DNA of 64,000 bases from the NCBI GenBank assembly GCA_020726505.1, contig JAHLEZ010000002.1, positions 1,426,001 to 1,490,000 of the forward strand, in the 5' to 3' direction. This DNA comes from Leptodontidium sp. MPI-SDFR-AT-0119. Its lineage: Eukaryota; Ascomycota; Leotiomycetes; Helotiales; Leptodontidiaceae. Below the pieces are notes generated by a model. It was not told the DNA's origin and made no database searches. It saw only the letters and a list, made by a program, of their open reading frames with translations. This document shows, piece after piece, positions 32,797-43,768 of this stretch. The translations under genes and the position numbers were made by a program. Numbering within the stretch: the stretch's first letter is position 1; each line of letters starts with the position of its first letter.

Positions 32797-34725
32797 ATGG
32801 CGGAGACATTCTCCAAACCAAGAGTCTCCAAGAGCTCGCAAAGCATCCAACTGACGTATGCCCCTTGAGCTCTGGTTACCTCTCTCGTTGAAGAGCTGAC
32901 GTTGAATAGCTACGAGTTACCACACCGAGTGTATACCGCGAAGCCTTATCCCATCCTATCAGCGAACGGTTCAACGGTTATTCTCTATGGTCATGACAAT
33001 GGTGTGAAGATAATCTGGCGAGGCGGGAGGAAATTCAAGCCACAACGACCAGCATCTGCGTCTCACTCCAAGACGAACGGCTCTGGAGGTGCTGCTGTGA
33101 TATCACTCGACTCTGATGATGAAGGCGACTCTGCGAAGCAACCATTCGAGGACAAGCCTGAATTTGAAGCCGAAGACGACGAGCTAAATCCTTCACACCC
33201 ATACCCGGCTACCCTTCAAGAGCTTGACTTGTGGTTTGGGTCCGAAGTATTGGACCTCGCATTACTACCGCCAACTATCTTGAAAGTGGATGGCCCATCG
33301 TGGCGGGGCATGGATCCTTTGAAGCAAAAGATAGTCTTCGCTGCATCTTGCGCCGATAACACTGTTCGACTCGTCACTTTACCCCTTACTCCGCCATCGC
33401 CGGCTAGTAAAGCTAGACCTGAGCTTCGGAATGAGTTCACACTCGCCAATGCCGGAAAGGGCACTTGGGGCGAGACAGTCGTGGTTCTGAGTGGACACCA
33501 AAAGCCTTCGGAAGGTGTTTCCATTACCGTGGACTTTGCTGGAGCAAAGGCAGATGCGAAAACATCCGCTGATACACAAATCATTGTTGCTTCGCATTCT
33601 AGAGAAGTGAAAGGCCACTTGCTTCTTTGGCGAGTTCCTGTGAAGTCCTCCAATGCCCAGGTTGAGCCATTCCAATCGATCTCGCTTGCTTCACCCGCCA
33701 AATCTATTTCGTTCAATCCATCACTTTCGAGGCAATATTCGAGCCACCTCTTAGTCGCAGAATCCGTTGGCGTTTGTCGCATCTACGATTACAAGCTGGT
33801 TCTCAAGTCAAATGAGGAGCCCTCGGAGACAAGCTCAGCAGAGCACGGAAAATGGCTTCTTTCCCTCTACGCCGGATTTCCGGCTGTGAAGAACGACCCT
33901 CAAGCACCACAGCAGATAGGTACTCATGCAGGTTTTGGTCGGAAAACAGTTGTCGATGCTCAATGGGTATCTGGTGGGCGAGCTGTCGTTGTGTTGCTCA
34001 ATGATGGAGAGTGGGCTATTTGGGATATCGAGGGGGTTGGTCCAAACGCTCCACAAGGAATACTCGGTCGCCAAGGGATCAAAGGAGGATCGATTTCGGA
34101 ATACAGTCTGACTGGGTATATCGATGGTGCCACTAAAATTCGAACTTCTGGACCGCCTCAGATTACTAGCTCGAGATTTGCCCCCATGACACCAGGAAGT
34201 CGGAAAGCCGCAGACCCATTTAGTGGACGTGGATCTGACAGTCGGGTCCGTGGGCAGATCTCTGTTGTAGAAATACGCTCCTCTTCACCCACAACGCCAT
34301 CTGAAGAGTCCATTCTCTTCTGGTTGGGAGACACGCACGCCGTCGTACCCAACCTTGCGAAGTACTGGGCAGCAAATGCACAAAAGACTGGGGGTTCAGG
34401 AAGTCTTTTCAACGGTCCACCAGGAGCTCGAATGATCAAGCTCGAGAGCATTGACCTTCAAGGCGAGCGCTGCTCGGGTATTGAGCAAATCGTGAAGACT
34501 GCAACAAGCTCAACAGGGTTGTCTTCGGAAATTCTGATATTGGGCGAGCACAGATTTACCCTGCTCGTATCCGGAAAGCCGCTTCGTGAGCGACCAGCTG
34601 AAAAATCAGCCAGCCGCCTTGCATTGGTTGAGAAGAGCATCAATGGAGGGCAACTAGATGTTTTTGGTATTGACCAGGCACTTACGAGAATGGAGAGTAC
34701 GGGACCACAAAGAAAGATCTTTTAG
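32797..34725 (+). CDS. WD40/beta-propeller protein, possibly nucleoporin Nup37
   Basis: CDS join(32797..32855, 32910..34725) gives 624 residues. The short first exon supplies the ATG, and the 54-nt intron has GTATGC and GAATAG ends; the long frame itself has no ATG at its start. Blades can be recognised as ILYGHDNGVKIIW, FAASCADNTVRLVTL, IIVASHSREVKGHLLLWRV, HLLVAESVGVCRIYDY and VVVLLNDGEWAIWDI. An acidic insert (SLDSDDEGD) lies near residue 90. Length and layout resemble the Pezizomycotina Nup37 of the nuclear-pore outer ring, but I cannot exclude another WD protein. It diverges from the MFS gene. Confidence 0.6.
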
Positions 34726-35761
34726 TCACGACGCCGGAGGAAATGGCCAGAGATGTTTCACTAATGTACAAATGATACCCGGGTGGATGTTGCGCCTCTG
34801 TCCCGATTCAAAGAATTGTTCTATCACGGTAGGACGTGAGTTTTCTGGCTTCAATTTTCCATTGCACCCTCTCAATCTCCTTTTACTCCTCAAACACATC
34901 TATACATTCGCAAGGCCAGGTGGAGTACAAGGCGAGACTATTCCTTGAAACTCTGTATTCCATGCGAGATATCAAACTCTATCTCAGTCCTCCAGGGCAT
35001 TGAGATTAAAGGAGGCAACAAGCTGTACCTGCGCCAATGCTAAGGCTAGGACGTGTGGAGGCTGTTGCGGCAGATTCTACTCCCCCTTCTCTTGAACCGC
35101 AGACACCCCAAGGGACGCTTGTGGTTGTGAGTTGGTGGGCTATAAATTCTTCTACATTTCAATTCACACAATTGTCTCTTATCACTCGCCGCTGAATTGT
35201 TTCGCGATCTATCTGATTTCTGGGTTCATAATGTTCTTGTGCGGCTCCATTGACTCAGCAAGTTCCTTGGAACTTGATTCTTTTCAGCCAGGCTGAGTCA
35301 GGAGCGATGTGCAACAAAAGATTTTGCGATGCAGTCTCGATTAGCTCATCGTCTGCAAGGTCCACTTGACCAATTGGACAGAGGTTACACATTGGTCATG
35401 GTGTTGTTAATGTTGCAGAAGAGCATTGTATTTAAAATTTTCGAATGTGTGATAGTTTGAGTTCTGATAGACGTATATGACGGTATCTCGTATGTCATTT
35501 GGAATTCGCTCTAGCCGCGGAGGTAGAAACAAGTGCACCAAACTTCAGCCCGGCTTCTAGCTATGTCTAGATCTAAAGTCCCCTAGGCCAACGAGCCAAT
35601 TACTGCCGGTTAGAATGAGTCCTAGACCAGTCTAAATTGCAACCCACATAAATTTAAATATATTCTCTCGCTTCATAATTTCCAGATTCGTCTTCTGTAC
35701 AATCGACTCACAACTTCATAACAAGATTATCAAAACACAATCTCCCTCCCGAACGGACAAA
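34726..35761. other. Intergenic region
   Basis: About 1.0 kb between two plus-strand genes. It contains a short CCTAGG-rich stretch and an A/T-rich promoter-like segment at 35640-35760. No gene is supported. Confidence 0.5.
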
Positions 35762-37630
35762 ATGGATTCCATTCAAAGTAATGAAGCTTCTGCTTCTGCC
35801 AAGCGCAAGGCGTGCCTTAATTCAGTCGCAATGCCGAAAAAGGCTGTCAAAGTCATCAGTATATCGCCTCCCGAGTCACAAAAACAGAGCCTGAGTGGTA
35901 TCCTTCTCGGCCTCAATCGAGACAAAGTCATACAATCTCCCACATTCGGATGTATCGATTGTCGAGTTTCTAGAGAAGGCACATGTCCCCATTCCAACAT
36001 GACGGGATCCAGCATATTCGCAATATCTCAAACAAGCTTTGAAGCCGAGCTACAATCCTGGCTCTCTTCTCCAGCCCCTCGACCTCAATCTCTACCTCGA
36101 GCTCGGTCCGGTAAAAGGATTTCCTGGGACCCTGAAATCATTCCTAAAGAGCGTACTCAAAAGCAGATATCAAGCTACACCAGTTTATACATCGACATAG
36201 AACAAGCACAATGGTGGGAAAATCCACTTCTACTGAAGGCTTGCGAGTCCTTTCTCATGACCTCGGATGGGAAATTGCTCGATGCGTTAATGGGCTTGAC
36301 CCCGATGGATGTACTGAATATCGTGATGCAAATTCCGGTGCAGATAAAGACTATGATTCTGGACATCAGTCGGAAGTTTGCCGAGAGCCAGGAAATGCAT
36401 CGAATGAGAGAGTGGGAACGTTTGACGGCGAGCATCGAGGGCGACGAAGAATTTACCAACACGGATGCAGACAACGAGACAGAGTTTGAAGAAGACAATG
36501 CTGACGATCAGGAAGAAACGAATCGAAAATTCATTGCTGAGAAAATTGCTCATCGAAGAGTCCTCCTGGAGTATCTCGACAGCCGATTAGACGATTACAT
36601 GTTCTGCCGTTACCAGGGAATATTACAGCAACCGACCGTTTATCCCAAAGCCGCCCTTCGCAGCCAGGGGATCGGCGTCGTAGACCAAGCCACAAAAAAC
36701 TACGGACCGACCAGTTACACCGTCAGTTTCACGTTGTGCAGGAACCGTCCACTCCTCTCCCCCATCCGCTTCTCGCAGGCCTACATGACAATGAAACTTT
36801 ACCGTCTAGGGAAAGATTATAAACCCTGGATCAGATCTATCAAGGACATTGCGGGGTACTATTCAAAGGCGACGAATCATTACATGGCCTCTGAGAGCTG
36901 GATAACGGACGATCGCCTCCTCGTGCGAACCCAATCTTGGATCTACGCACACAACCTCGAGCCAGAATCAAAAGAATACGTCCAAAGTTTCCTGAACGGG
37001 GATCATCTCCCCGCTTACGAGAAGAACCAATTAACATCATGGGCATGTCGGCATCTCATCACCGGCCCCAACCGACACATTTTCGACTTCGCGAATCCCG
37101 AAGAAGCAGCTAAAATCCGACGATGTGAGGAATGCGCCTTGGAATATCGATTCGATATCGTCAAAACAATTCCTGTGAACTGGACACTCGTCTCATCTCA
37201 CCCCATCGGCGACGCTTTCTGCGCCGTCGTTACCGTCTATCGAGATTTCGGACGCTGTCTCACGCCTTACGATCCGCGATGGGCAGCGCACTTTGTCGAA
37301 TACGAGTTCAGTGGGTTCACTGGTGACTTCCCAGCCGATAATCAGATATTAAGGAACCCCGCCGAGGAAGAATGCGCTACAGATTGGGAACTGGGTGGGA
37401 TTATGAAGGCGTTTGAGGGCACGGATGAGATTGTTGCTATAGAACTTTCTCTGCATGAGTCGGTGTTGAAGAATATGCTGTCGACGGAGGAGTCGAGAAA
37501 AAGAGAGGTGGAGGAGAAAAGGAGAATGGATTTGGAGAAGCAGAGGTGGAAAAAGGAGGAGTTGGAGAGGCAGTTGAACGAGGAGGAGCAGAAGGAGAAG
37601 TCTTTGAGAAAGACAAGGACAAATTGCTAG
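35762..37630 (+). CDS. Hypothetical protein, 622 residues, no recognised domain
   Basis: Single uninterrupted exon with a clear ATG. Visible features: a possible zinc-binding cluster CIDCRVSREGTCPH near residue 60-75, a leucine-rich central part, an acidic stretch (NTDADNETEFEEDNADDQEE) near 240, a second pair CEEC near 450, and a strongly charged coiled coil at the end (SRKREVEEKRRMDLEKQ). No signal peptide or membrane segment. Codon use and the absence of stops argue that it is expressed. I do not recognise the family; it may be lineage-restricted. Confidence 0.7.
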   Translation: MDSIQSNEASASAKRKACLNSVAMPKKAVKVISISPPESQKQSLSGILLGLNRDKVIQSPTFGCIDCRVSREGTCPHSNMTGSSIFAISQTSFEAELQSWLSSPAPRPQSLPRARSGKRISWDPEIIPKERTQKQISSYTSLYIDIEQAQWWENPLLLKACESFLMTSDGKLLDALMGLTPMDVLNIVMQIPVQIKTMILDISRKFAESQEMHRMREWERLTASIEGDEEFTNTDADNETEFEEDNADDQEETNRKFIAEKIAHRRVLLEYLDSRLDDYMFCRYQGILQQPTVYPKAALRSQGIGVVDQATKNYGPTSYTVSFTLCRNRPLLSPIRFSQAYMTMKLYRLGKDYKPWIRSIKDIAGYYSKATNHYMASESWITDDRLLVRTQSWIYAHNLEPESKEYVQSFLNGDHLPAYEKNQLTSWACRHLITGPNRHIFDFANPEEAAKIRRCEECALEYRFDIVKTIPVNWTLVSSHPIGDAFCAVVTVYRDFGRCLTPYDPRWAAHFVEYEFSGFTGDFPADNQILRNPAEEECATDWELGGIMKAFEGTDEIVAIELSLHESVLKNMLSTEESRKREVEEKRRMDLEKQRWKKEELERQLNEEEQKEKSLRKTRTNC

Positions 37631-37988
37631 CGAGGAAGAACAAGAAAGAGTTAGCGCAAGCGGCGGAGTGATGTTTAGTTAAATCAAATTGAAAGTCAAG
37701 CTATCTTGTTCAAGAACCGATCTTTTGTGACAGGAGGAGCTTTTGTGATGTGCATTCACGTTCAATAACTTTGCCCACCTCTACCAAGCGTCGGTTTATG
37801 GGACTGGTGACCCACCCCCCAGTTGTGTTTCTTGATTATGACTTCACCTTTGATCTCATCTTAGCTCGGTTTGATCTTCTACGCACTCGCTATAATCTGA
37901 TTCCTCAATTCGAGGCTCCTTGGTTTCAACAACAAAGTGGTTACTGTACCCACAACCTACAACGCGACTCCATCCATACAGCGGCACG
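37631..37988. other. Short intergenic spacer
   Basis: 358 bp between two plus-strand genes, with no recognisable element. It must contain the 3' end of the 622-residue gene and the GT2 promoter. Confidence 0.5.
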
Positions 37989-39582
37989 ATGGCGTTCCTC
38001 CAGCACTCCAACGTAGGACTCGCTATTCTCTTTTTCATGTGGTACGTTCATCCCAGTGATTTGAGTGCTCGAGATCGACAACTAACCTCTCCAGGGTCTG
38101 GGGTATCATTGAACACTACGTCAACAAGCACTACTCCTCGAAATACAAACCTGCCGTTCGTGGTCCCAACACCCGCACAACCAACTCAGTCTCCGTCGTC
38201 GTCCGAACCCTTGAGCCACTTCCGATCTTCAAAGCCTGCCTCGTCCGATGGCTTGAGAACAAACCCCTCGAAATCATCATCGCCACCACCCACGAACACC
38301 TCGAGAAGATCGGCAAGCTTGTCAAGGAAGTGATCCAAGAGACCAGAGAATATAGCACCAAGATTAGGATCATCGTCGCAAATAAAGGTGCCAGGAACCA
38401 GTTCATAGCAGGTGTGCTCAAAGCCAAAGGTGAGATAGTCGCTACCTCTGACAACCACATTCTTTGGGGTCCTGAGTATCTTGCCAACATGCTGCCATGT
38501 TTTGATGATCCTAAGGTAAGTATCATCTCTATTCTGAGAGGATAATCATTTTCCTCTGGGCCACTCGAAGGAACGCGTTTGTTGATTAGACGAACAGGTT
38601 GGTGCGGCCGGACCACAAATCGGAATTCATATCCCCAAAGAACGAGAGTCCACAATCACTGCTTGGGAAGTCGCTGCTGCTAGATTGGCACATCGGGAGC
38701 GTGGAAAAGCCTCAGCTGCTATCATGAGTACGTTTCACATTTCTCCCAAACCGTCCAATGTAGTGACGATAGAGGCCGATTGATTCCTTGGCCATCATCT
38801 GATGTCACCTAACAATCAGATGAACCTACTGACTCGTTCAACAGTGCACGTCGTCGCTCGATGGTGCTGGATCCTACCTAGTACAACAGCTATATATCGC
38901 ACCCGCATTCTGCAAAACCCAGGATTTGTCAAGGGCTACCTGAACGATTATTGGAATGGAATCAAGTTTGACGCCGGAGATGATACCTGGATCTCACGAT
39001 ATCTGTTGAGGAACAATTGGATCATTACCGCGCAGAGAACTGAGGAGACGAATGTTGCACGCACTGTAAAGCGAACTAGCGATTACCTTGGCCAAATCCT
39101 TAGATGGGAGAGAAGTAAGTATTAACTGCTTTCCGGAAACTTTTGATTATGAGACTGCAGTGACTGACGAATCCGCTATCAGGCACGATCCAATCCTACC
39201 TCCGAACACTCACTGAAATACCCCAAATCTACAAGTTAGTATCTCCCGATTTTCACTCTCCAAAAACCATACTCACACCCAAATCTCCAGGCACGCCATC
39301 ATTGTCTTCAAAACATACGAGCGCCTCCTCCGATCCCCTATCCTCCTAATCCACCTCTTCGCATGGATCGACTCCTTCATCTCGCACCCCGTCATCACCA
39401 TGGTATTCCTGTCGTACTACATCTACTACAAGTACAAGGATCTTAACAGATTCTTTGCGTTTTACCCGTACATGAGAAAGTACTGGTGGGTTGTCATTGT
39501 TCAGGATTTTTCGGCTCTGTATATCAATGTTCATGCCATGCTCACTCTATCGAATCCTGCTTGGAAGCCTAATGTGGATTGA
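37989..39582 (+). CDS. Family 2 glycosyltransferase, polysaccharide synthase-like (Cps1/hyaluronan synthase type)
   Basis: CDS join(37989..38041, 38095..38515, 38598..38727, 38845..39114, 39183..39234, 39291..39582), 405 residues. These membrane enzymes polymerise or export a polysaccharide from nucleotide sugars. An N-terminal helix (VGLAILFFMW) precedes the catalytic region, with SVSVVVRTLEP, KIRIIVANKGARNQ, the metal-binding segment ATSDNHILWGPEYL, an acidic DAGDDTWISRYLL and the product-binding QILRWERS (QxxRW type). Two C-terminal helices follow (ILLIHLFAWIDSF and VITMVFLSYYIYY). The canonical DDD is SDN here. Shorter than chitin synthases; the sugar made is unknown. Five introns, all GT-AG, phases consistent. 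Confidence 0.85.
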
Positions 39583-40193
39583 AGGGAGGTCCAGTTATGC
39601 GATGGAGCGATGGATCGATACTGGGAAGTGGGTGGTTTGACGAAATGCCTAAAAGTGGGGGTTTATAGATAGGTAGAAAATCATAGGTTGAGAAATTGAT
39701 CTTTCATGCGATTATCTATGCTTGTATCCCGTTAAGATTGATGACAGAAAATGTGCCCGGGCTTCTAATCTGATAGATACGTACCGCACCGTTGCCAGCT
39801 TGATATACAAATCTCCAGCGACGATCTATGGGTAAGCATCAGCACTGAAGGAGCTAATGGAAGCAGTTGTCGCATGCTCGTCAAATGCTCCTTGATTATT
39901 ATAGTATACACGAGGATGTTTGGCGACCTGCCGAGCTATCAAATAATGATATGATCGTCTGGGAAATACAGGTGTGAGGTCATCTGAAAGTCACTGTCAT
40001 GTCTCGTATCCCAATAAATTAAGCGAAAAATGTGGGGACAAGTAAACAAGAACATACCGACTTCAGCCGAAATGGGGCACAGCCGCATCCCTCATCGTAC
40101 GACGACATCCTTACGCCACAACTTCGAGATGACGACTGGGTGGATCTTTATCTACATACTTTCAGAGGATGTATAATTGCAAGTTCATACACG
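39583..40193. other. Intergenic region
   Basis: About 0.6 kb between the GT2 gene and the hydrolase. No conserved frame; an upstream stretch without an ATG precedes the hydrolase start. Confidence 0.45.
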
Positions 40194-41578
40194 ATGGTGC
40201 TTAACAGGGCGGCCAGGAATTTATCTTTACATATTACTCGACCCTCACAGAATATTGTGTACCACCGACCGTTGCTGATTCTTGGTACTATCTTCTTGGC
40301 ACATCCTAAGTATGCTGACCGTTCCAATTTCAGTCTCGTGGCATTTCAAAGGAAGACTCAACCTAAGATAATCAAGAGCCCTACCTCAGTCAACAAGAAA
40401 AGGATGCTCTCCATTACCCACCTGACGCACTTCCTGGTGCTAGAGATGTTGATACTCCAGTATGTTGTATTTAACGCTTATGGTCTTCCATCACGTGTGC
40501 ACGATGCAGCTCTGACAAGATTGACAGTACGGTGCAATAAGAGTGTACGAATGGGGTCCAGAGGATGGGAGAAAAGTATTTCTTATCCATGGTCTCACGA
40601 CTTCAAGCATAGCCGTGGGTGCTATAGCTCATGAGTTAGTGAGCAGAGGATGCCGTGTCATGACTTTTGTAAACTCAACCCATTCCGCTTCCTTATTTTA
40701 AACCTGGTATCTAATGCCTGCCAAGACCTCTGGGGTCATGGATACACCGATTCTTGCATTGATCTTTCTCACGACATCCGACTCTACACCTCCCAAATAC
40801 TACTCGCAGTCACATCATCACATCTCCCTTGGACGGGAGTTGCTGGATTTGGCCTAATTGGCTGTTCTCGTGGTGGCGCTATTGCAGCAGAATTTGCTGG
40901 GTATTTCCCTAATATGGTAAATTCTCTTGATCTGTTGGCCCCCGCAGGTCTCGTTCGAAAGGAGAGACTCGCGACGCAGATGAGACTTCTCGAGATAGGA
41001 CCTTTTCTTCTTCCCAGTAGCATTTTGGGAAAACTCGTTATGAAGAGACTGAGCCGGCCGTTGTTTGAAAATGGTGCGAATGAATCGGCGTCTTCTGAGA
41101 AAGAAGGGGAAAGAAAATCGAGGTTCGTACTACTCTCCTTCATTTGTCCGAGCCCATTCTGAAACACGTTTGGAGCAGGAAAACCAAAGCTCAAGCCTCT
41201 CCAAAATACCCTCACGTAACCGTCGCCGAGACCATGAAATGGACGATGCAGAACCACAAGGGATTCTACACCTCCTTCATGTCGACTGCCATGCATATGC
41301 ATGGAACCGGGCAGCTTGAGAAGTGGGAATTGCTCAGACGGAGAGAAAACAAAACTTTGATCATTGCGGGATCGAATAATCCCATTGTTGTCGCGAAGGA
41401 ATTGTATGAGGATGCGCGTGAAGCTCTGGGAGATAAATTGGATTGGAGGGTTTTGGAGGGGGCACATGGTATTACTATTATGAGATCGAAGGAGATTGTA
41501 GATGCGCTGTGTGAGTCGTGGCAGATTCGAGGATCAGTAAGCGATGGACAGTCGCTGGCGATGAAGGAGGTGATGTGA
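40194..41578 (+). CDS. Alpha/beta hydrolase with one unresolved splice junction
   Basis: Proposed exons 40194..40309, 40390..40459, 40528..40668, then 40726..41036 and 41123..41578. The fold is clear: YPPDALPGARDVDTPYGAIRVYEWG, the oxyanion HG in VFLIHGLTTSS, DLWGHGYTD, and the nucleophile elbow GLIGCSRGGAIAAEF (GxSxG is GCSRG), ending with the histidine loop LEGAHGI. A hydrolase of esters or similar substrates; substrate unknown. At 40668/40725 canonical GT-AG removal of 40669-40725 leaves the frame one base short of the Asp codon of DLWG, as though one G had been lost at the donor. The 86-nt last intron is my inference; without it a further frame break is needed. The start ATG is uncertain. 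Confidence 0.6.
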
Positions 41579-41909
41579 AACTTGAAGATTCAACGACCAT
41601 GACTATACTTACCTGTTGACCGGGGATGTGGTAGGATTGAAGATTGCAGTCTCGGTCTGCTGTCGAATTTTTTTGTGGGTTGCTGATTGCTTGGGTTGAC
41701 ATTTAGTCAATTGATGATGTCTGGGTATCCGATCCTTAGTTCTAGCGCAGTCTCATTTCTGGTAGGAGGGGCTTGTGGCCGACGGTCTTCCATAGACGTT
41801 GGGAAGACTTCGCCTCAGTCATAGGCGCAAGTCTTTGGGAAACCCTGGACCTCACAGCGCGTTGGTGATTACAAGATCGAAAAACATACATTCTGATAAC
41901 TGAGGTTCA
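41579..41909. other. Intergenic spacer between convergent genes
   Basis: About 330 bp between convergent 3' ends; no feature noticed. Confidence 0.5.
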
Positions 41910-42611
41910 TTAACCCTCACACATTACAGCCAGTCCGTCTACTACACTCCAGAACCTCCACTCAGCGAGCACACCCACTCCTGCTATTTCCGCCTCAAGA
42001 ACTAAAATACTCCCTAATCCTGCACTATTCCTCTTCCTCGCGGCTCGATCCAATTCTTCCGTGCTCTGTTCTAACAACGCTATAACCGATCGCCAGTGTG
42101 ATGTCGCTACCCCCTTCGAAGTGGTGTCGAGTGGTGATAACTTGAGCGATAAACTGAGAACGTATTTCGAGCGGTACAAGTGTTCCGTGATATTTGCTGC
42201 GAGATAGACTGGCAGAGGGGATGGCTGCGTGTCGGATTGCACGGAGAAGGCGATGCCATCCAGGTGTTCAGAGAGAAGTTGTTGGGAGAGATCGTTCATT
42301 ATGTATGGAACTTCTGGGATCATTGGGACGCAGACTTGCGACGAGAGTGAGTAGGAGACCGGGATCGGTTGGTCTGGGCCGCAGGAAGATACATTGATCG
42401 TGCCGCGGAAAGCAAAAGTGTCTTCTGATGAGGATGGATGATGATCTAGGATGGGATGTTGGGAAGGCGGTGAGAACGATATAGGGCGTTGAGGTACTTT
42501 CGAATATGCGGGGGGAGGTGGAAGTGGTGATGTTGTTGCGTCAGATGGACTTGCGACCGCAACGCGGAGAGAAAGGAGCAGACACGAGAGAAGGTAGATT
42601 GACTTGGACAT
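41910..42611 (-). CDS. Small secreted protein of unknown function
   Basis: 233 residues in one exon, starting with a strong signal peptide (MSKSIYLLSCLLLSLRVAVA). A proline- and serine-rich segment follows (residues about 25-65), then a region with several N-glycosylation sites (NVSS, NITE) and only three cysteines in the mature part. It does not look like a compact disulfide-rich effector. No known family is recognised. Confidence 0.65.
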   Translation of the reverse strand: MSKSIYLLSCLLLSLRVAVASPSDATTSPLPPPPAYSKVPQRPISFSPPSQHPILDHHPSSSEDTFAFRGTINVSSCGPDQPIPVSYSLSSQVCVPMIPEVPYIMNDLSQQLLSEHLDGIAFSVQSDTQPSPLPVYLAANITEHLYRSKYVLSLSLKLSPLDTTSKGVATSHWRSVIALLEQSTEELDRAARKRNSAGLGSILVLEAEIAGVGVLAEWRFWSVVDGLAVMCEG

Positions 42612-43768
42612 CTTGAGGTGAGGTAGACAATAATTACGATTCCAAAACGATGACTATGACATCAACATGCCGAGAACTGCAAGGCTGAGTGCCGAACGAA
42701 GCCTGAGATATACGGCGTCACTGGCGGCGTGTAAATTTATCGATGAAGGACAAAGCTCATCGTAGCACGGAATTTGGGGACTGCCGCCTTTTCATCGCAA
42801 GTGGGGTTGCTAGGCAGGGCAGGCAGCGCTTGCATGCCCGTGCCAGGCCATGCCTTCAGCCTTCAGTGCCAACCAGCTCATCCGGCCAACCAGCCGCTGC
42901 CATGCTTAGAAGAGAAGATATTCCCAGGGGTTGAAGATAATCGTAGGGGGCGGTTGCTTCATGCTCCCGGATTGGCTCTTTAGCGAGCGCTACTCGAGCC
43001 CGAAGTTGGCTCGGTCCCGTTAAAAGACGGGAGCTACTCGGGACCTTCCTCTGATAGGCTAAGGATCTGGGCGCACCCCTTAGCTATACTGAATACGGGC
43101 TGGGGAAAATAATTCTACTATCTGCATCTGACTAGCGAAGTCAAACACTGCGACTGCTCTTCACCATATGCTGCCGAACGAACGGACACTATATTCGCAC
43201 GAAATCACCAGCTACATTCATTTGTGCTGAACTATCATAAAGACGTGGCCATGTGGGAAATCAAAGGAAACATTCCCCAGGTTCCTCCCCTCTCAAAAGC
43301 TTCCCCCTCCTAGAATCCCAGCAAGGCAAGACGCAAAAATCAAAGTTTCGTACACTTCCAAAAGCCCCTGTCTCGATTACTCTATCTCTGCAAGACAAGC
43401 CGTCTATCGCCTTCCTAATTCGATAATTTCTAGCTGAAAATATGTTCATTGGCTGCTATATCCATCCCTGGCGCGTGCCGCACGTCGGCTGTTGTGCATC
43501 AGATCTGAGACGACAATTTCTCTAACGAGAATAATCAGGGTGTTAGTTCTGACTGTTAGTTTACCTGATGCTGTGCCGCCGGTCGTGGGGGACAGGCACC
43601 CCTCTTCTCAACATGTCTCCCATCTCTACCTTTGCCTGCTCCTTCCCCTATCTTCCTGTGTGACTTCTGTTCTGTCACAACAACCTTCGCAGCAGAGACA
43701 CTGCTGCAAACATTCATACATGTCTTGTGGTGTCGTTTGATATTTTTTGCTCCTTTTGTACAGCAGTC
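42612..43768. other. Divergent intergenic region
   Basis: 1.15 kb between the small secreted protein and the protease-like gene. Near 43000-43050 there is GC-rich sequence with short hairpins (GGTCCCG/CGGGACC and TCCCGT/ACGGGA); it does not fold as a tRNA by eye. Confidence 0.45.

Noticed and set aside
40310..40403. Apparent frameshift near the start of the hydrolase
   Set aside because: Resolved by an 80-nt GT-AG intron (40310-40389) that joins the frame as HPNQQEKDALHYPPDAL.
42990..43060. GC-rich hairpins resembling a tRNA
   Set aside because: No cloverleaf, no A or B box spacing and no anticodon arm could be laid out.
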